NCBI GenBank assembly: GCA_900312665.1
Contig: ONZQ02000008.1
Location: forward strand, 62,001-126,000
Length of the DNA: 64,000 bases
Direction: 5' to 3'
DNA from: Cephalotrichum gorgonifer
Lineage: Eukaryota > Ascomycota > Sordariomycetes > Microascales > Microascaceae
Each line of letters begins with the position of its first letter. Positions within the stretch are counted from its first letter, which is position 1. The notes under the pieces are model-generated. The model saw only the letters and a program-made list of their open reading frames with translations. It had not been told where the DNA came from and searched no databases. A program made the translations under genes and the position numbers. Of this stretch, positions 43,671 to 53,972 are shown one piece after another.

Positions 43671-45328
43671 ATGGATATCGACGACGTAGTTCCTTACACC
43701 CCGGCCGTCGGGGACGTGCCGCAGAACCACTCGACGTATGTTCCCGCCTCGCCTGTCCCTCTCTCCTCCCATACTTTTTGCCATTTACCCAAAATAGGAA
43801 ACTAACGCATCATGGCAGGATTCTATGTTACAACTGCGGCGCTCCCATCGACGGCACCGTTTCCGCCGGTGCACTTTGCGACGACTGCATCAAGCTCACT
43901 GTCGACATCTCCGCTGGAATCACTCGCGAATCTAACATGCAGTTCTGCAGGGACTGCAACCGCTGGCTCCTACCCCCGAACTCCTGGGCTGTTGCCCAAC
44001 CAGAGTCCCGCGAGCTCTTAGCTATCTGCCTGAAGAAACTGCACATTAGCAAAGTACGAGTCGTCGACGCCAAATTTATCTGGACGGAGCCACATTCGAG
44101 GAGGATCAAGGTCAAGCTTACCGTCCAGGACAGCGTTGCCCACGGCGTACTGCTGCAGCAGAGCTTCGAGGTAACCTACGTCGTGTCCACGCACCAGTGC
44201 CCCGACTGCAAGAAGAGTTTCACGGCGAATGTGTGGAGGGCGTCCGTGCAGGTGAGGCAAAAGGTGCACCACAAGAGGACGTTCATGTTCCTGGAGCAGC
44301 TCATCATGCAGCACGGCGCTCATCGGGAAACCCTGAACATCAAGGAGGCTAGAGACGGTATCGATTTCTTCTTCGCCGAGAAGAGCCACGCAGAGTCGTT
44401 TGTGCACTTCCTCGAGTCCGTCGTCCCGGTTGACGTAAAATCTTCCAAGGAGCTCATCTCGGCCGACATCCACACGTCAACCTTCCAATACAAGTTCTCC
44501 TGGTCAGCCAAGATCGTGCCGGTGTGCAAGGACGACCTAGTGGCCATCCCGATCAAGCTGGCGAGGTCGCTGGGTAACATCTCGCCTTTCCTCCTATGTT
44601 ACAGGATCGGGACCGCGATCTATCTTCTTGATCCCAACACCCTCCAGACGGCCGAATTGTCGGGCAGGATATACTGGAGGGCGCCGTTCCTCTCGCTAGC
44701 CGATGCCAAGCAGCTGGTGGAGTTCGTCATCCTAGACATCGAGTCGACTCCTATCAAGAAGGGCAAATGGCACCTCTGCGAGGCAACCGTCGCGCGCGCT
44801 TCGGATCTCGGCCACAACGACGTCACCTACTTCACGCGTACGCACCTGGGCCACCTCCTACAACCCGGAGACTCGGCCATGGGGTACTTGATCGCGGGCT
44901 CCAACTACAACGAGCCAAACTTTGATGCCATTGAAGCAAATAGCACCTACGCCTCCATGATACCCGACGTCGTCCTCGTTAAGAAGCACTTCCCCAACCG
45001 CAAGAAGAACCAGAAGAGGAAGTGGAAGTTGAAGCACATGGTGAAGGATGAGGACAACTTCTTCGCGAAGACGGCAGACCCGGACAAGGAGAACGAAGAC
45101 TACGAGATGTTCCTGCGCGAGGTAGAGGAGGACGAGGAGATGAGGGCGGCGATTGCCCTGTACAAGGCGAAGAAGAAGGATGACGAGATGAGTGTGGTGG
45201 AGACGGATGATGGCGATGACGACGATGTGCCGAAGATAAACGTCGATGACCTGCTTGATGACTTTGAGGACCTCACTGTGCATGACGGCCCGAGCTTGAC
45301 TGCGCATTACGGATCGGACTCGGACTAG
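43671..45328 (+). CDS. nmd3: Nmd3, 60S ribosomal export adaptor
   Basis: Adaptor that binds nascent 60S subunits and recruits exportin Crm1 for nuclear export. Exons 43671-43735 and 43819-45328 give 524 residues (yeast Nmd3 has 518). The N-terminal zinc-binding part has four CxxC pairs: CYNC, CDDC, CRDC and CPDC. The middle carries the eIF5A-like and SH3-like region of the family. Near the C-terminus lie a basic KKNQKRKWKLK block and acidic stretches with hydrophobic spacing (DDLLDDFEDLTV), which fit the NLS and NES of Nmd3. Single short intron with donor GTATGT. It is convergent with esf2, another ribosome assembly gene. Confidence 0.95.
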
Positions 45329-45599
45329 TACTTAACAGGGTTGGGCTGGGTAATTAAAACGGGGGGTTTTAGGTTATGAAGATATTTCGTACGGAGTACA
45401 TGCCATGCCGTCGTGGGAGACGCTGGACAAGGATGAGCACTGATCAATGTGATTTGTGGTTTATGCTTTTCAACTTTTCATGCTCCATATTTATCACTAA
45501 TTCCTTGCCGTAAAACGCCATGAGCTTGCCCCTCCTATGCAAATGTATTCTCGTTTCTCCAGAGTCAAACCCCCCCTCGCCTCTCTCTCACTCTCTCAC

Positions 45600-46562
45600 T
45601 CAGAAAATCTTGCTGAGTACCCGCTTGACATTGTCAAACTGTTCCCCATTGGCACCACCGTTCTGTACGCGCTGTGTCTGCTTGAAGATCCTCGGCTTCT
45701 CGCCGCCGGTGACGGTCTCGGCCTTGCCCTGCTTCTCCCTCTTGGCCTTCATCCCGTCTAGCTCCTTGGCCCTCTCCACGTTCCTCGCGAACTCCTGGTT
45801 CTCCCTCGTGGCCTTCCTGATCTCGGCCCTCATCCTGGCGTCCCGCTCGGCGTTCTCCTTCTCGATCTGGGCCGTGAGGTCCCTCCACTTGAAGCCCTTC
45901 AGGTAGACGAGGCTCCAGACGTCGTCGCGGTAGTAGGTCCCTTTCTTCCCGCCGATGGTGCGGGCGTTGAGCAGGTCGTGCGCCTTCTTCGCGTCGCGCT
46001 TGTCGACGAACTCGACCCAGGCCTCGGTGAACAGGCGCTTCTTGTTCCCGCCGGCGCGCACGCGGCGCGCGTGGCTCGTCGGGTCCTCCGGGGCGAGGTA
46101 GGTGCGGTTTATGGTGCCGAAGGGCTCGAGGAGGGTGCGGAGCTTGTGGGGCTTCATGAAGGGCGGGACGCGCGAGACGTAGAGCACGCCGGACTTCTTG
46201 ATGGACGCCTCGGACTGGACGAGGTTCTTCTTCACGAGGTTGCGGAGGGGGTCCGAGGTCTTGACCTGCGGGAGCTTGTGCTTCTTCGCCGCCTTGGCCG
46301 GCTCCGCGTCGGCGTCGTCGGCATCGTCTTTGTCGTTCTCATCGTCGAGCTGCGTCGGGTCGTCGTTGTCGCTATTGTTGTCGCCGGCCGACGAGCCCTC
46401 CCCGTCAGACGACGCGGCGTCGTCGTCCCTCGACTCGTCTATCTTCCGCCTCTTGGTGGCGCGGCTGCCTTTCCTGACCTCGGCGTCCGAGTTGTAGCCT
46501 TGGCTCCGGTCATCGTCGCTCTCGTCGCCGTCGAGGAAGGCGTTTCGCTTCTCCGGCGCCAT
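45600..46562 (-). CDS. esf2: Esf2 / ABT1, 18S pre-rRNA processing factor
   Basis: Nucleolar RNA-binding protein of the SSU processome; yeast Esf2 stimulates the helicase Dbp8. Intronless, 320 residues (yeast 316). The first 110 residues are acidic and basic low-complexity. An RRM-like core follows: KKSGVLYVSRVPPFMKPHKLR, the LLEPFGTINRTYLAPED strand-loop, ARRVRAGGNKKR and EAWVEFVDKRDAK, then GGKKGTYYRDDVWSLVYLKGFKW, which is diagnostic. The C-terminus is a charged helix (IEKENAERDARMRAEIRK). Its 3' end lies about 270 bp from the convergent nmd3 stop. Confidence 0.95.
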   Translation of the reverse strand: MAPEKRNAFLDGDESDDDRSQGYNSDAEVRKGSRATKRRKIDESRDDDAASSDGEGSSAGDNNSDNDDPTQLDDENDKDDADDADAEPAKAAKKHKLPQVKTSDPLRNLVKKNLVQSEASIKKSGVLYVSRVPPFMKPHKLRTLLEPFGTINRTYLAPEDPTSHARRVRAGGNKKRLFTEAWVEFVDKRDAKKAHDLLNARTIGGKKGTYYRDDVWSLVYLKGFKWRDLTAQIEKENAERDARMRAEIRKATRENQEFARNVERAKELDGMKAKREKQGKAETVTGGEKPRIFKQTQRVQNGGANGEQFDNVKRVLSKIF

Positions 46563-47104
46563 TGTCGCTTGGCGAGAGTCTGTATCTACTCGTGTAGCGG
46601 GAGTGAGGTGGTAAAGTTATGGGTATGAATGGGGTGCTTGCGAGGTCTGTCGGCTTCCCGATTCTCCTTATTTGTCGGCCGTTTGTTCTTGGGTGGGTGG
46701 TGGTTGAATATCTTGAACCTCCTCCAAGTATTTTTATCGATAAGGAGAAAGTTTTTGGTGGGTCATCTGGGTGGTCAACAAGGTGGGGTGGATGAGCTGC
46801 TCATTGATTGGTTCAAGCTGGAATAGGCTCTTGGATTCTCAAAGCGTCGCTGCACTTGGCCACTTCAATTTATACCATACATCTCCTTTGGTAGTGATGT
46901 ATCGAAGTATGATCCAGCACAGAACAAGTCCTCACAATCGTCGAAGAGCTCCAACTCCTGCTGCATATTTACGAGGATATGCGTAGAGCCTCTGGGTATC
47001 TCGTCCTTTGTTAATCAAGATGGTGGAAACCTAATCGCAGAAGGAAGCTCGATGCAGCGAATCGAGGCTGGCTGGCTATATTCTATGCTTTAAAACGCCG
47101 CGAG
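46563..47104. other. Boundary gap between housekeeping and accessory blocks
   Basis: A 542-bp stretch with the esf2 promoter and the 3' flank of the ankyrin gene. No repeat marks the boundary. Confidence 0.45.
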
Positions 47105-49334
47105 TCACGCACTCTCCATTACGGCAACTTTCTGGCCTTCCGGGGCAGCTGTCTCGGAAGCTTTCGCTCTTACTCGTAGCTTCTCCATCAAGTCCCCCAC
47201 ATCCGAGCTCCCATCATTAGAGATCACGTCGATGGGCCGCCTTCCAAACTTATCCTGGGCATTCACATCTGCTCCCAGCTCAACCAGCGTCATCGCAGCG
47301 GGCAGACAGCGAAACGCAGAGGCTGCGTGCAGCGGCGTCCAGCCGTGATCCCCCTCGCATGGAAGGTTCAGGTCCGCCTTGCCATGTTCGGCCATGTACC
47401 GGACCAGTTTCGGGTTGTTGCAGATGGCGGCCCAGTGGAACGGACTGCGGCCGCGGCCGTTGATGTGGTTGACGTTGGACCCAAAGTCGATTAGGACCTT
47501 TGCGCTCTCAAGGTACTCCTCTGCGCATAACCCCTGTAAGGCAATGCCGCCTATTTAGAGTGAATCGTTAGAATCGTTTAGACTCGGGAACCCTGTCGGA
47601 GAGTACGGAGGGCATTCAGTTCCGGCCGCAGTTTTTGTCAGGGACTTACCGTCAGGGTATCTCCAGTCCGGGTCCGCGCCCTCCTCGAGAAGCACCCGAA
47701 CCATATCGACATCGTGCATACGCCTTCCAGCCGTTGAAATCGCGCTAGTTCCGTCCTCGATGGGGGGGAGTAACGGCCGATGCCAGTTGACGTCCCGGCG
47801 GAGATTGCCATGGACTCGTGGCGTGAGAAAATCGTTCTTATTAGCGCCGTGCCGGAGGAGAAGTCGAACTGACGGCCTGTGCTGCCTGAGGACAGCATGA
47901 TGAACAGGTGAAATGCCTAGTCATCGTCGTCGTCAGTGAGGCTCGACAAGCCAAAAAAAAAAAAAGGAAGATTCTGAAAGGAAGAGGCTCACCATCTTCA
48001 TCGGGCGCATTGGGATCGAAACCAGCATCGAGTAGCCGGCGGAGCGCGACGTCGGCGTTTCGTTCAATAGCCTCGTGGACAAGGAACGGCCCCCTGGACT
48101 CATCCAATCTTCCATGCAAGGCGGTTAGTAGGTTCTTCAAGCCGGCGCCGTCGTGACTCGACTGCACGATGTCCAGCAACGCAGGTACGAAGCTCCCTAG
48201 CGCACAGCCCCTCTGCACGAGGAGCGTAGCCACCCCATGTGACTCGGCTCTCAGGGCTACCCTGAAGGGAGAAGTGGACTGGTCGTCCTTGGCGTCGATG
48301 TCTGCACCATGATCAAGGAGGACTCTGGCCGTGGCTACATCATTGTAGATGGCACAAAAGTGGAGTGCCGTGCGTCCGTCAGGAGACGTCTCGGACGGAG
48401 AAGCGCCGAGGGAGATGAGTCTCTGGGCTTGCTGTGCATTTCCCGCCTGGGCGGCTTGCAGAAGTGGCGAACCTTCTCGGAGGAACCTTTCTGGTGCAAG
48501 CGTGGCAGTATCTACGTCCTTGTCCTCAAAGGGGCTGGTCGACTGCTTAGCCAGCGGCAACGGCGGGAACCCGGGGGACACTGGGTAGGTGGTAATACGT
48601 ACTCTTCATTCGCCGTTGGGGGTGCCAGACTGTTGGCACCGCGGTATTCCTGGAAGAATTTCCTCAGGGGTAGCCCAACCTCTGTTCCGTTGGAAACGGA
48701 CATCCGCCTCTCACCAAATGCCGACACACTCTCCAGGTCACCTTCAAGTCGCCTCTGAATTTTGCGGGCGCTCTCGATGCTCTGGAAGTGATCGACGATC
48801 TTGTCGTAGCCGCGAGCCATGTCTTCCTTGATCTCCTGCATTCCTTTGCCCGTTAAGTATCTGCAACCGGTTAGCTCATGTCACATTCTGGGGGAGGATG
48901 ACGCACGCATTCAAGGTCGTGATGGACAGTTGGAGGCCGGCTTTCGAGTCCCTCAGCCTGTCTCTCAGGTTCCGTATCTCGCCCTTCCGAATGGTCCAGG
49001 TGATCATTCGCATCGGACTCCTCCTGCCGCTTTCCCTGGACATGAACTGCTTCAGCTGCACCCTGATGGCGTCCATGATTTCCTGGCAGCGCTCGAGGTA
49101 GACCCCGACCGTCTCAGCCAGTGGCGCGTCCTCCAGTCGGAGCGGATGCTTGACCACGACATCATGGGCGGACTGGATTAGAGCCGAGAGATTCTGCAAC
49201 TCGAGCTGCAGATCGGAGATGTCGTCTGGGGCGTCACGTATCGAGGCCACGAGCGTCGTTAGGCTGCGCGCCGCCGTGGCCGTGAAGGCTAGGATGCCCG
49301 TGATGCCTGCCACGACGGACAGTGGGTCAGACAT
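47105..49334 (-). CDS. HeLo-like-type N-terminal domain plus ankyrin repeats, no NTPase
   Basis: Five exons (49334-48907, 48860-48603, 48534-47993, 47916-47650, 47550-47105) join in frame to 646 residues. The N-terminus MSDPLSVVAGITGILAFTA followed by paired helices with SIRDAPDDISDLQLELQNLSALI matches the fungal STAND N-terminal domain (Pfam PF17111, HeLo-like group). Related domains act as membrane-targeting cell-death effectors in some fungal NLR systems. From about 245 come ankyrin repeats, for example DGRTALHFCAIYNDVATARVLLDHGAD, DPDWRYPDG and HGWTPLHAASAF. There is no NACHT or NB-ARC domain between the two parts, unlike a standard NLR. The 68-nt intron at 48535-48602 is needed to reach the ankyrin frame. 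Molecular role is inference. Confidence 0.8.
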
Positions 49335-50111
49335 TATGGCTTATCGACACGGCCCCTAAAGTAGTGTTAGGGTTACTCAGGCCAAGTCGCCTCAACTCTC
49401 CAAAACTGAACCCAGCCGAGAATTGGAATCTAGAGAGGCTATCGTCCACCTCGTTACCCTGCTCAGGAAGGATTGTCCGCGCTAGTAGATGTCCTCGCTC
49501 TTAATAGCTGCACGGTTGAGACTAGGGCGGGGTAAAGAAATGCATAAGCAGCAGGAACACGGCAAGAAAGAGAAAAAAAGCTGCAGGTGCATGTTTTTTT
49601 GGCGTGTGTTTTACAGGGCCAGAGGGAGCCAGTTTATGCGGCACAGCCTGGGGCTGAGCGCTTACTTTTAGAAACATTGTGCCCAGCCCCGGAAGAGGCT
49701 GTCATGAGGAAAGCACATCTCATTGAGAAATACCTCTGGCAGCACTTTAGGCAGGATTGAACGACTACCTTGTGAGAGTTGCCCTGCGGAGGGGGAGCAT
49801 GGGAAGGCGACGGACGGGCCGGTCCAGTCCGATAAACCCGTCTCAGGTCGGTCCCGCACCATAACTTTTTTTCTCCCCCGACTGCCGAAGCCCGGACTCA
49901 CCGCTCGCTCCGTCTTGTGGGGCCGGTTATATCAACTTCATAGTTCCGCATGGCCGATCCGCATTTCGCTTCCGTTTATTGCTCAAATCCTCGGATTTAA
50001 GTCTACTTCCCCTAGCCGAATTTGCCTATGGTCGACTCTCCTCCCCTACTACTGGAATATAGGGCTGTATCCGCCTTATAGGACCGTTGGAAATACTCGA
50101 CTCGACCTAAA
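49335..50111. other. Intergenic gap within the accessory block
   Basis: A 777-bp stretch between same-strand genes. Nothing recognisable beyond the ankyrin gene promoter. Confidence 0.45.
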
Positions 50112-53100
50112 TCAGTAAAATGAGGCCCTGGTCTCAGGCCCCCAGACCTCTTCCTCGTCATCCTTCCACCTCTTTCTCACTCGTCTCTCCTGACCTTCGA
50201 GCCTCTCGTCTTTCTGCCCCCTCCAAGCTTCGAACCTCCCGTTTTCCCACTCACAAAACTCCTTCCACTGTATCTGGAGCTCCAGAATATTCTCCCACGG
50301 CTCATCCAACCGGGGGTAATGCGCTAGATGTTTGGCCCAGCCGACATAGTCCAATTCGACGTCCACGTCCGAATCTTCGCCTACGTTCGGGAACGGCGTC
50401 TTGCCCCTCAAAATATTGTCGAACCACGTCGGTTTTAAGGGCTTCTCCAACCTCGTAGTGCATGAACCACAGAGGGCAACGTCCTGTTCCATGCCCGTTC
50501 TCGGTCCTGCGCACAGCTCGCAGCAGCGTACGCCGGGGGACGACGAGCGCGCTTTGGCTACTTCTCTCCAGTACGAGACCTCACTGGAAACCAGCTTGTA
50601 CACCACAAACATGGCTCGGGCGGTCGTTTCTAGGCGGAATCTTATGTCGTGCCATGTTGGGCTAGTCCTGTCGAACAAGTAAGACCCCGTAGTTCTGGAG
50701 TGTCGCAGCGACCCCGAGGTAATTGGCAAATCGCTGAGAGATACGGGTCCGTTGATCTTGAGCAGAAACTCGAGATACTTGAATGGGTCTGTACAAACCC
50801 TGTACGTTCCGTACCAGTTCCAGCTGACTGCTCTAATGGCCGCCAGGCTTGACCTGCCATTGTTTCGGGTAGTGACGTGGACGTGCCGGGTCTCCAAGGC
50901 GCGCTTGACCTTGTCGTAGAGCTCCTCTGGGGGCGGCATGACGGGGTCTCCCCCGACGATATAAACACATATGAGCGACCTGGACCTCGCAGGGTCTCTA
51001 ATATTAGCCTCTCCTTGAACCAAGACGTACCCGTCGTTTGTCTCCCATAGTGAATTTTCCGGCCTAAGGGGGATCTGTTCAGGGTGGGATTCGACTTTAT
51101 GCTGTTGGACAAAACGCTTGGAGAGTCGTATGAAAGGTTCCTGGGGCTCCAGGTTGCCTTTCTTGAAGGAGCTGTAGATGTAGTGCACCATATTGCGGAA
51201 TTTACCGTTGTCCGACACAGTTATTGTCCGCGGCATCTCCTTGCACATGAGACGCGGTACCTGCAACGGGCCACTATACAAGTCCCATCCAAAGCGAGTG
51301 AAGTTTGGCCGGATTTTCGTCGCCTTTCGATTGATCGCCCAACGCAACGACTGTCGTGTAGACGCGGTTGTATAGGCTCTCAGCTCCTTGATTATCGAGT
51401 CCCGGTCTGTTAAGTCCCACGTGAAGGGCTTCCCTGTCCTACTGCTGTTGCCCCTCAGCCCCGACTCACTGGCAATGGCCGCCCAAGCGCTCTGAGAGAT
51501 GGCGATAACGTGGAGCTCGCGGACCTGGTGCCATCTTTCTGACAGGTAGTAGGTGCAGGACACCACGGAGTAGAACCTCTCTTCCTCCGTGGCGACACTC
51601 GTCAAGGCGATCCGTGAGGTCCCCGTCCAATGTTCCTCCATGGCGTTGAGCGTTGACAAGTCTAGAAGGTTACATCCGAAGGGATCGTGGTGGGATTTAG
51701 AACTCGAGATCAGCCAGCATAGTTCCTTCTTCTGCGTCTGCGTCATAGATTGTAAGAGCGTCTGGACGTTGTCGGCAGTAACGAGCAGGCAGAAATACCT
51801 CGACTCTATAAATGTCGCATGCCGCACGACGCCGAAGGGCTGGTCGAAAGAAGTGAATTGGTTCTGGAGAGAAATGTAACTCTGATACTCCTCGCTCTCA
51901 TCATGACCCGACAAAGGTGTTGATGTTTCGAATTGGCGCAAGGAGAAGATGTTGGTATCCGAGTAGGCAGTGCTGGCAGCGTCGTTCTCCCCCGACGCCA
52001 GGATCCTTAGTGCCTTGAGAACGTTCTCGCGATACACATCTCTTGCCCAGTCAAAGACGTAGTCAACTAGGAGTAGTAACTGAATCGCCCCGTCATACGT
52101 GGAAAGGGAACCTCGCCAAACGTCGACGATTCTCTGTAAGAAGTCCGGGTTAGACTACTACTGTTAGAGGCACGACATTGGCTGGGTCGGCTTTTGCTCA
52201 CATAGACCATATTGATTGTGTTTGAGACGGGATCCCTTCTCCGTTTCTTTGAAGGAGGCTCATTCTCCATGTACGCCATGGAGACTCTCCAGTCCTCCCC
52301 TCGATTGGAGAAGAACCACACCAGTGGAGACAAACGCCATGTCGACAATTGGGCCATCGCCAAGTTCAATCGATTCTGCATGTCGAGAAATGCTTTAATA
52401 GGAAAGGCAGTCTGCATGTTAATGGCGTGCCAATCGCTGTCAGAGCTACCAGACTTGGCCTCCAGCGCGAGGAAAGGAAACAAAAGCTCATCTCCCTTCT
52501 TGCTAAGCGATTGGTGAGGAAGGGAAGGTGGTAGTAGGAGCTCGTGCAGCTGCTTCCCGGTGTCTTCGTCCCCGTCCCACTGCTTTGGCGTGTCGTTGAG
52601 GAGATTTTCAATGTTCCTGGTCTGGCGCAAACCGAATATTGCGTCCGGCCTTTGCGAGTCTTGTTTCAGGCTCTTCGCCAAGTCCGGATCTAACCGTAAA
52701 GGCTCATCCTCGCGATGGCCAAAGATACGGTTGAGACCAACGGCCTCCAACCTTGACAATCCGAGCCATGTTAGTCGAGATGGTGACACTGGCGGAATCC
52801 AGTGTATTCTACGTACAAATCTTGGGGCCTTGAAGCCCTCGGACACCGGCAAGGCTCCCTTACCCGCTGCCTGCCCTGCAATCTCCTGGCCGCAGTGGAT
52901 GAGCTCTCAGCACGGCTAGCTTCAATAGCTGACCGCCATAGTCGTTTTCGACAGTCCTTACTGCGCGTGATAGTTAGCAACCATACGAGTTATTGTTGAT
53001 TGAGGATGCGGCATAAAGGGTATGGGATAAAGGATAGGGGAGGAATACCAGACCACCTCGGCTTCCAGCCGGGCAAAGACGAGCGGTTCGCAATGCAGTC

Positions 53101-53371
53101 GCCAGGTGCTTTCATTTCGCTGCCGAAGCCTGCGGACCTTCTCAACCAGCAGCCCAGCCTGGGTCTTGGTGGCGGCCTTCCATGGCTCGTCGTCGCCAGC
53201 GTTGGCGGTGTATTGATCGAATTTCGTATCTCCTAGCTCGGCAACATCGGCGAATATGGTTGTGTGGCTGCTGGGCCATTGCGAGCGCGGGAGGACGCTG
53301 ATGAACTCGATCCTGTGCGTTTTGCAGAGACGTTCCAACCGCTCCAACGTTTCCGGGGAAACCGAAGGCAT
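50112..53371 (-). CDS. Large protein with PD-(D/E)XK nuclease-like core and zinc-ribbon-like motif
   Basis: Four exons (53371-53049, 52960-52817, 52751-52202, 52133-50112) give 1012 residues. The second intron has a CTAAC branch point and is the only solution that keeps frame. Residues about 100-140 hold a cysteine-containing block (CKDCRKRLWRSAIEA ... REPCRCP). The predicted nuclease core reads D192 in RPDAIFGLRQ, E253-x-K255 in FLALEAKSG and Q269 in HAINMQTA, the spacing of a PD-(D/E)XK fold; a basic KKRRR segment follows. Residues about 340-870 show no domain I know. C877-x2-C880 and C894-x2-C897 form a possible zinc ribbon. The C-terminus is charged. Catalysis is inferred from motif order only. 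It lies 600 bp downstream of the NLR on the same strand. Confidence 0.75.
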
Positions 53372-53972
53372 CTTGAAATTACTTCTTCAATTCGTGTAAC
53401 GACCTATTGTTGGATCGCCATCACCTCAACGAGCCAGGCTGGGTCGACAGCCTTCATTATATATTCCGTAACAGCCGTAGGCGGTCGTTTCTGCGCCACA
53501 TTTCTGGCCATTAGAACGGGCCTCTGGTGAAACGGCTAAGAGCCATACGCGCGCGCGGCGGCCCGCAAAATTTGGGGAGGCCGCTGGGAAGGTTAGAACA
53601 CTTCGCTTCATGGGTCCTTCTTTTCTCCCGCAGCGAGCGCTTGGCCAAGGCCGAGGGGGCAGGGCCGTCGCGAAGGCCAACATCATCCAGCGATATGACT
53701 TGGAACTAATAAGCTGAAACCACTAGCCCACCACAGGGTAGCATTTAGGGCGGCCCCTAACACGGCCGCCTGTACACCCAGCCCAACAACATAATGGCAA
53801 TGAAGGGGACAGGATCCAGCGGCAAGAGTCCCATTCCGGCGCAGCCCTAGCATATGTATTTTTTTTTCAACCCGGCGAACATATCATATACAAGCAATAC
53901 ACCATTTCCAGAGGACTCAAACAAGTCAATAAATAAGCCCCAAAAATAGTACGCTTATACTACTTCGGCAAC
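53372..53972. other. Gap between NLR and PD-(D/E)XK gene
   Basis: A 601-bp stretch with the NLR 3' flank and the nuclease-like gene promoter. No feature was seen. Confidence 0.45.

Noticed and set aside
48581..48602. 22-nt GT-AG interval in the ankyrin gene
   Set aside because: Too short to be spliced. The 68-nt interval 48535-48602 with the same donor keeps frame and fits normal intron size.
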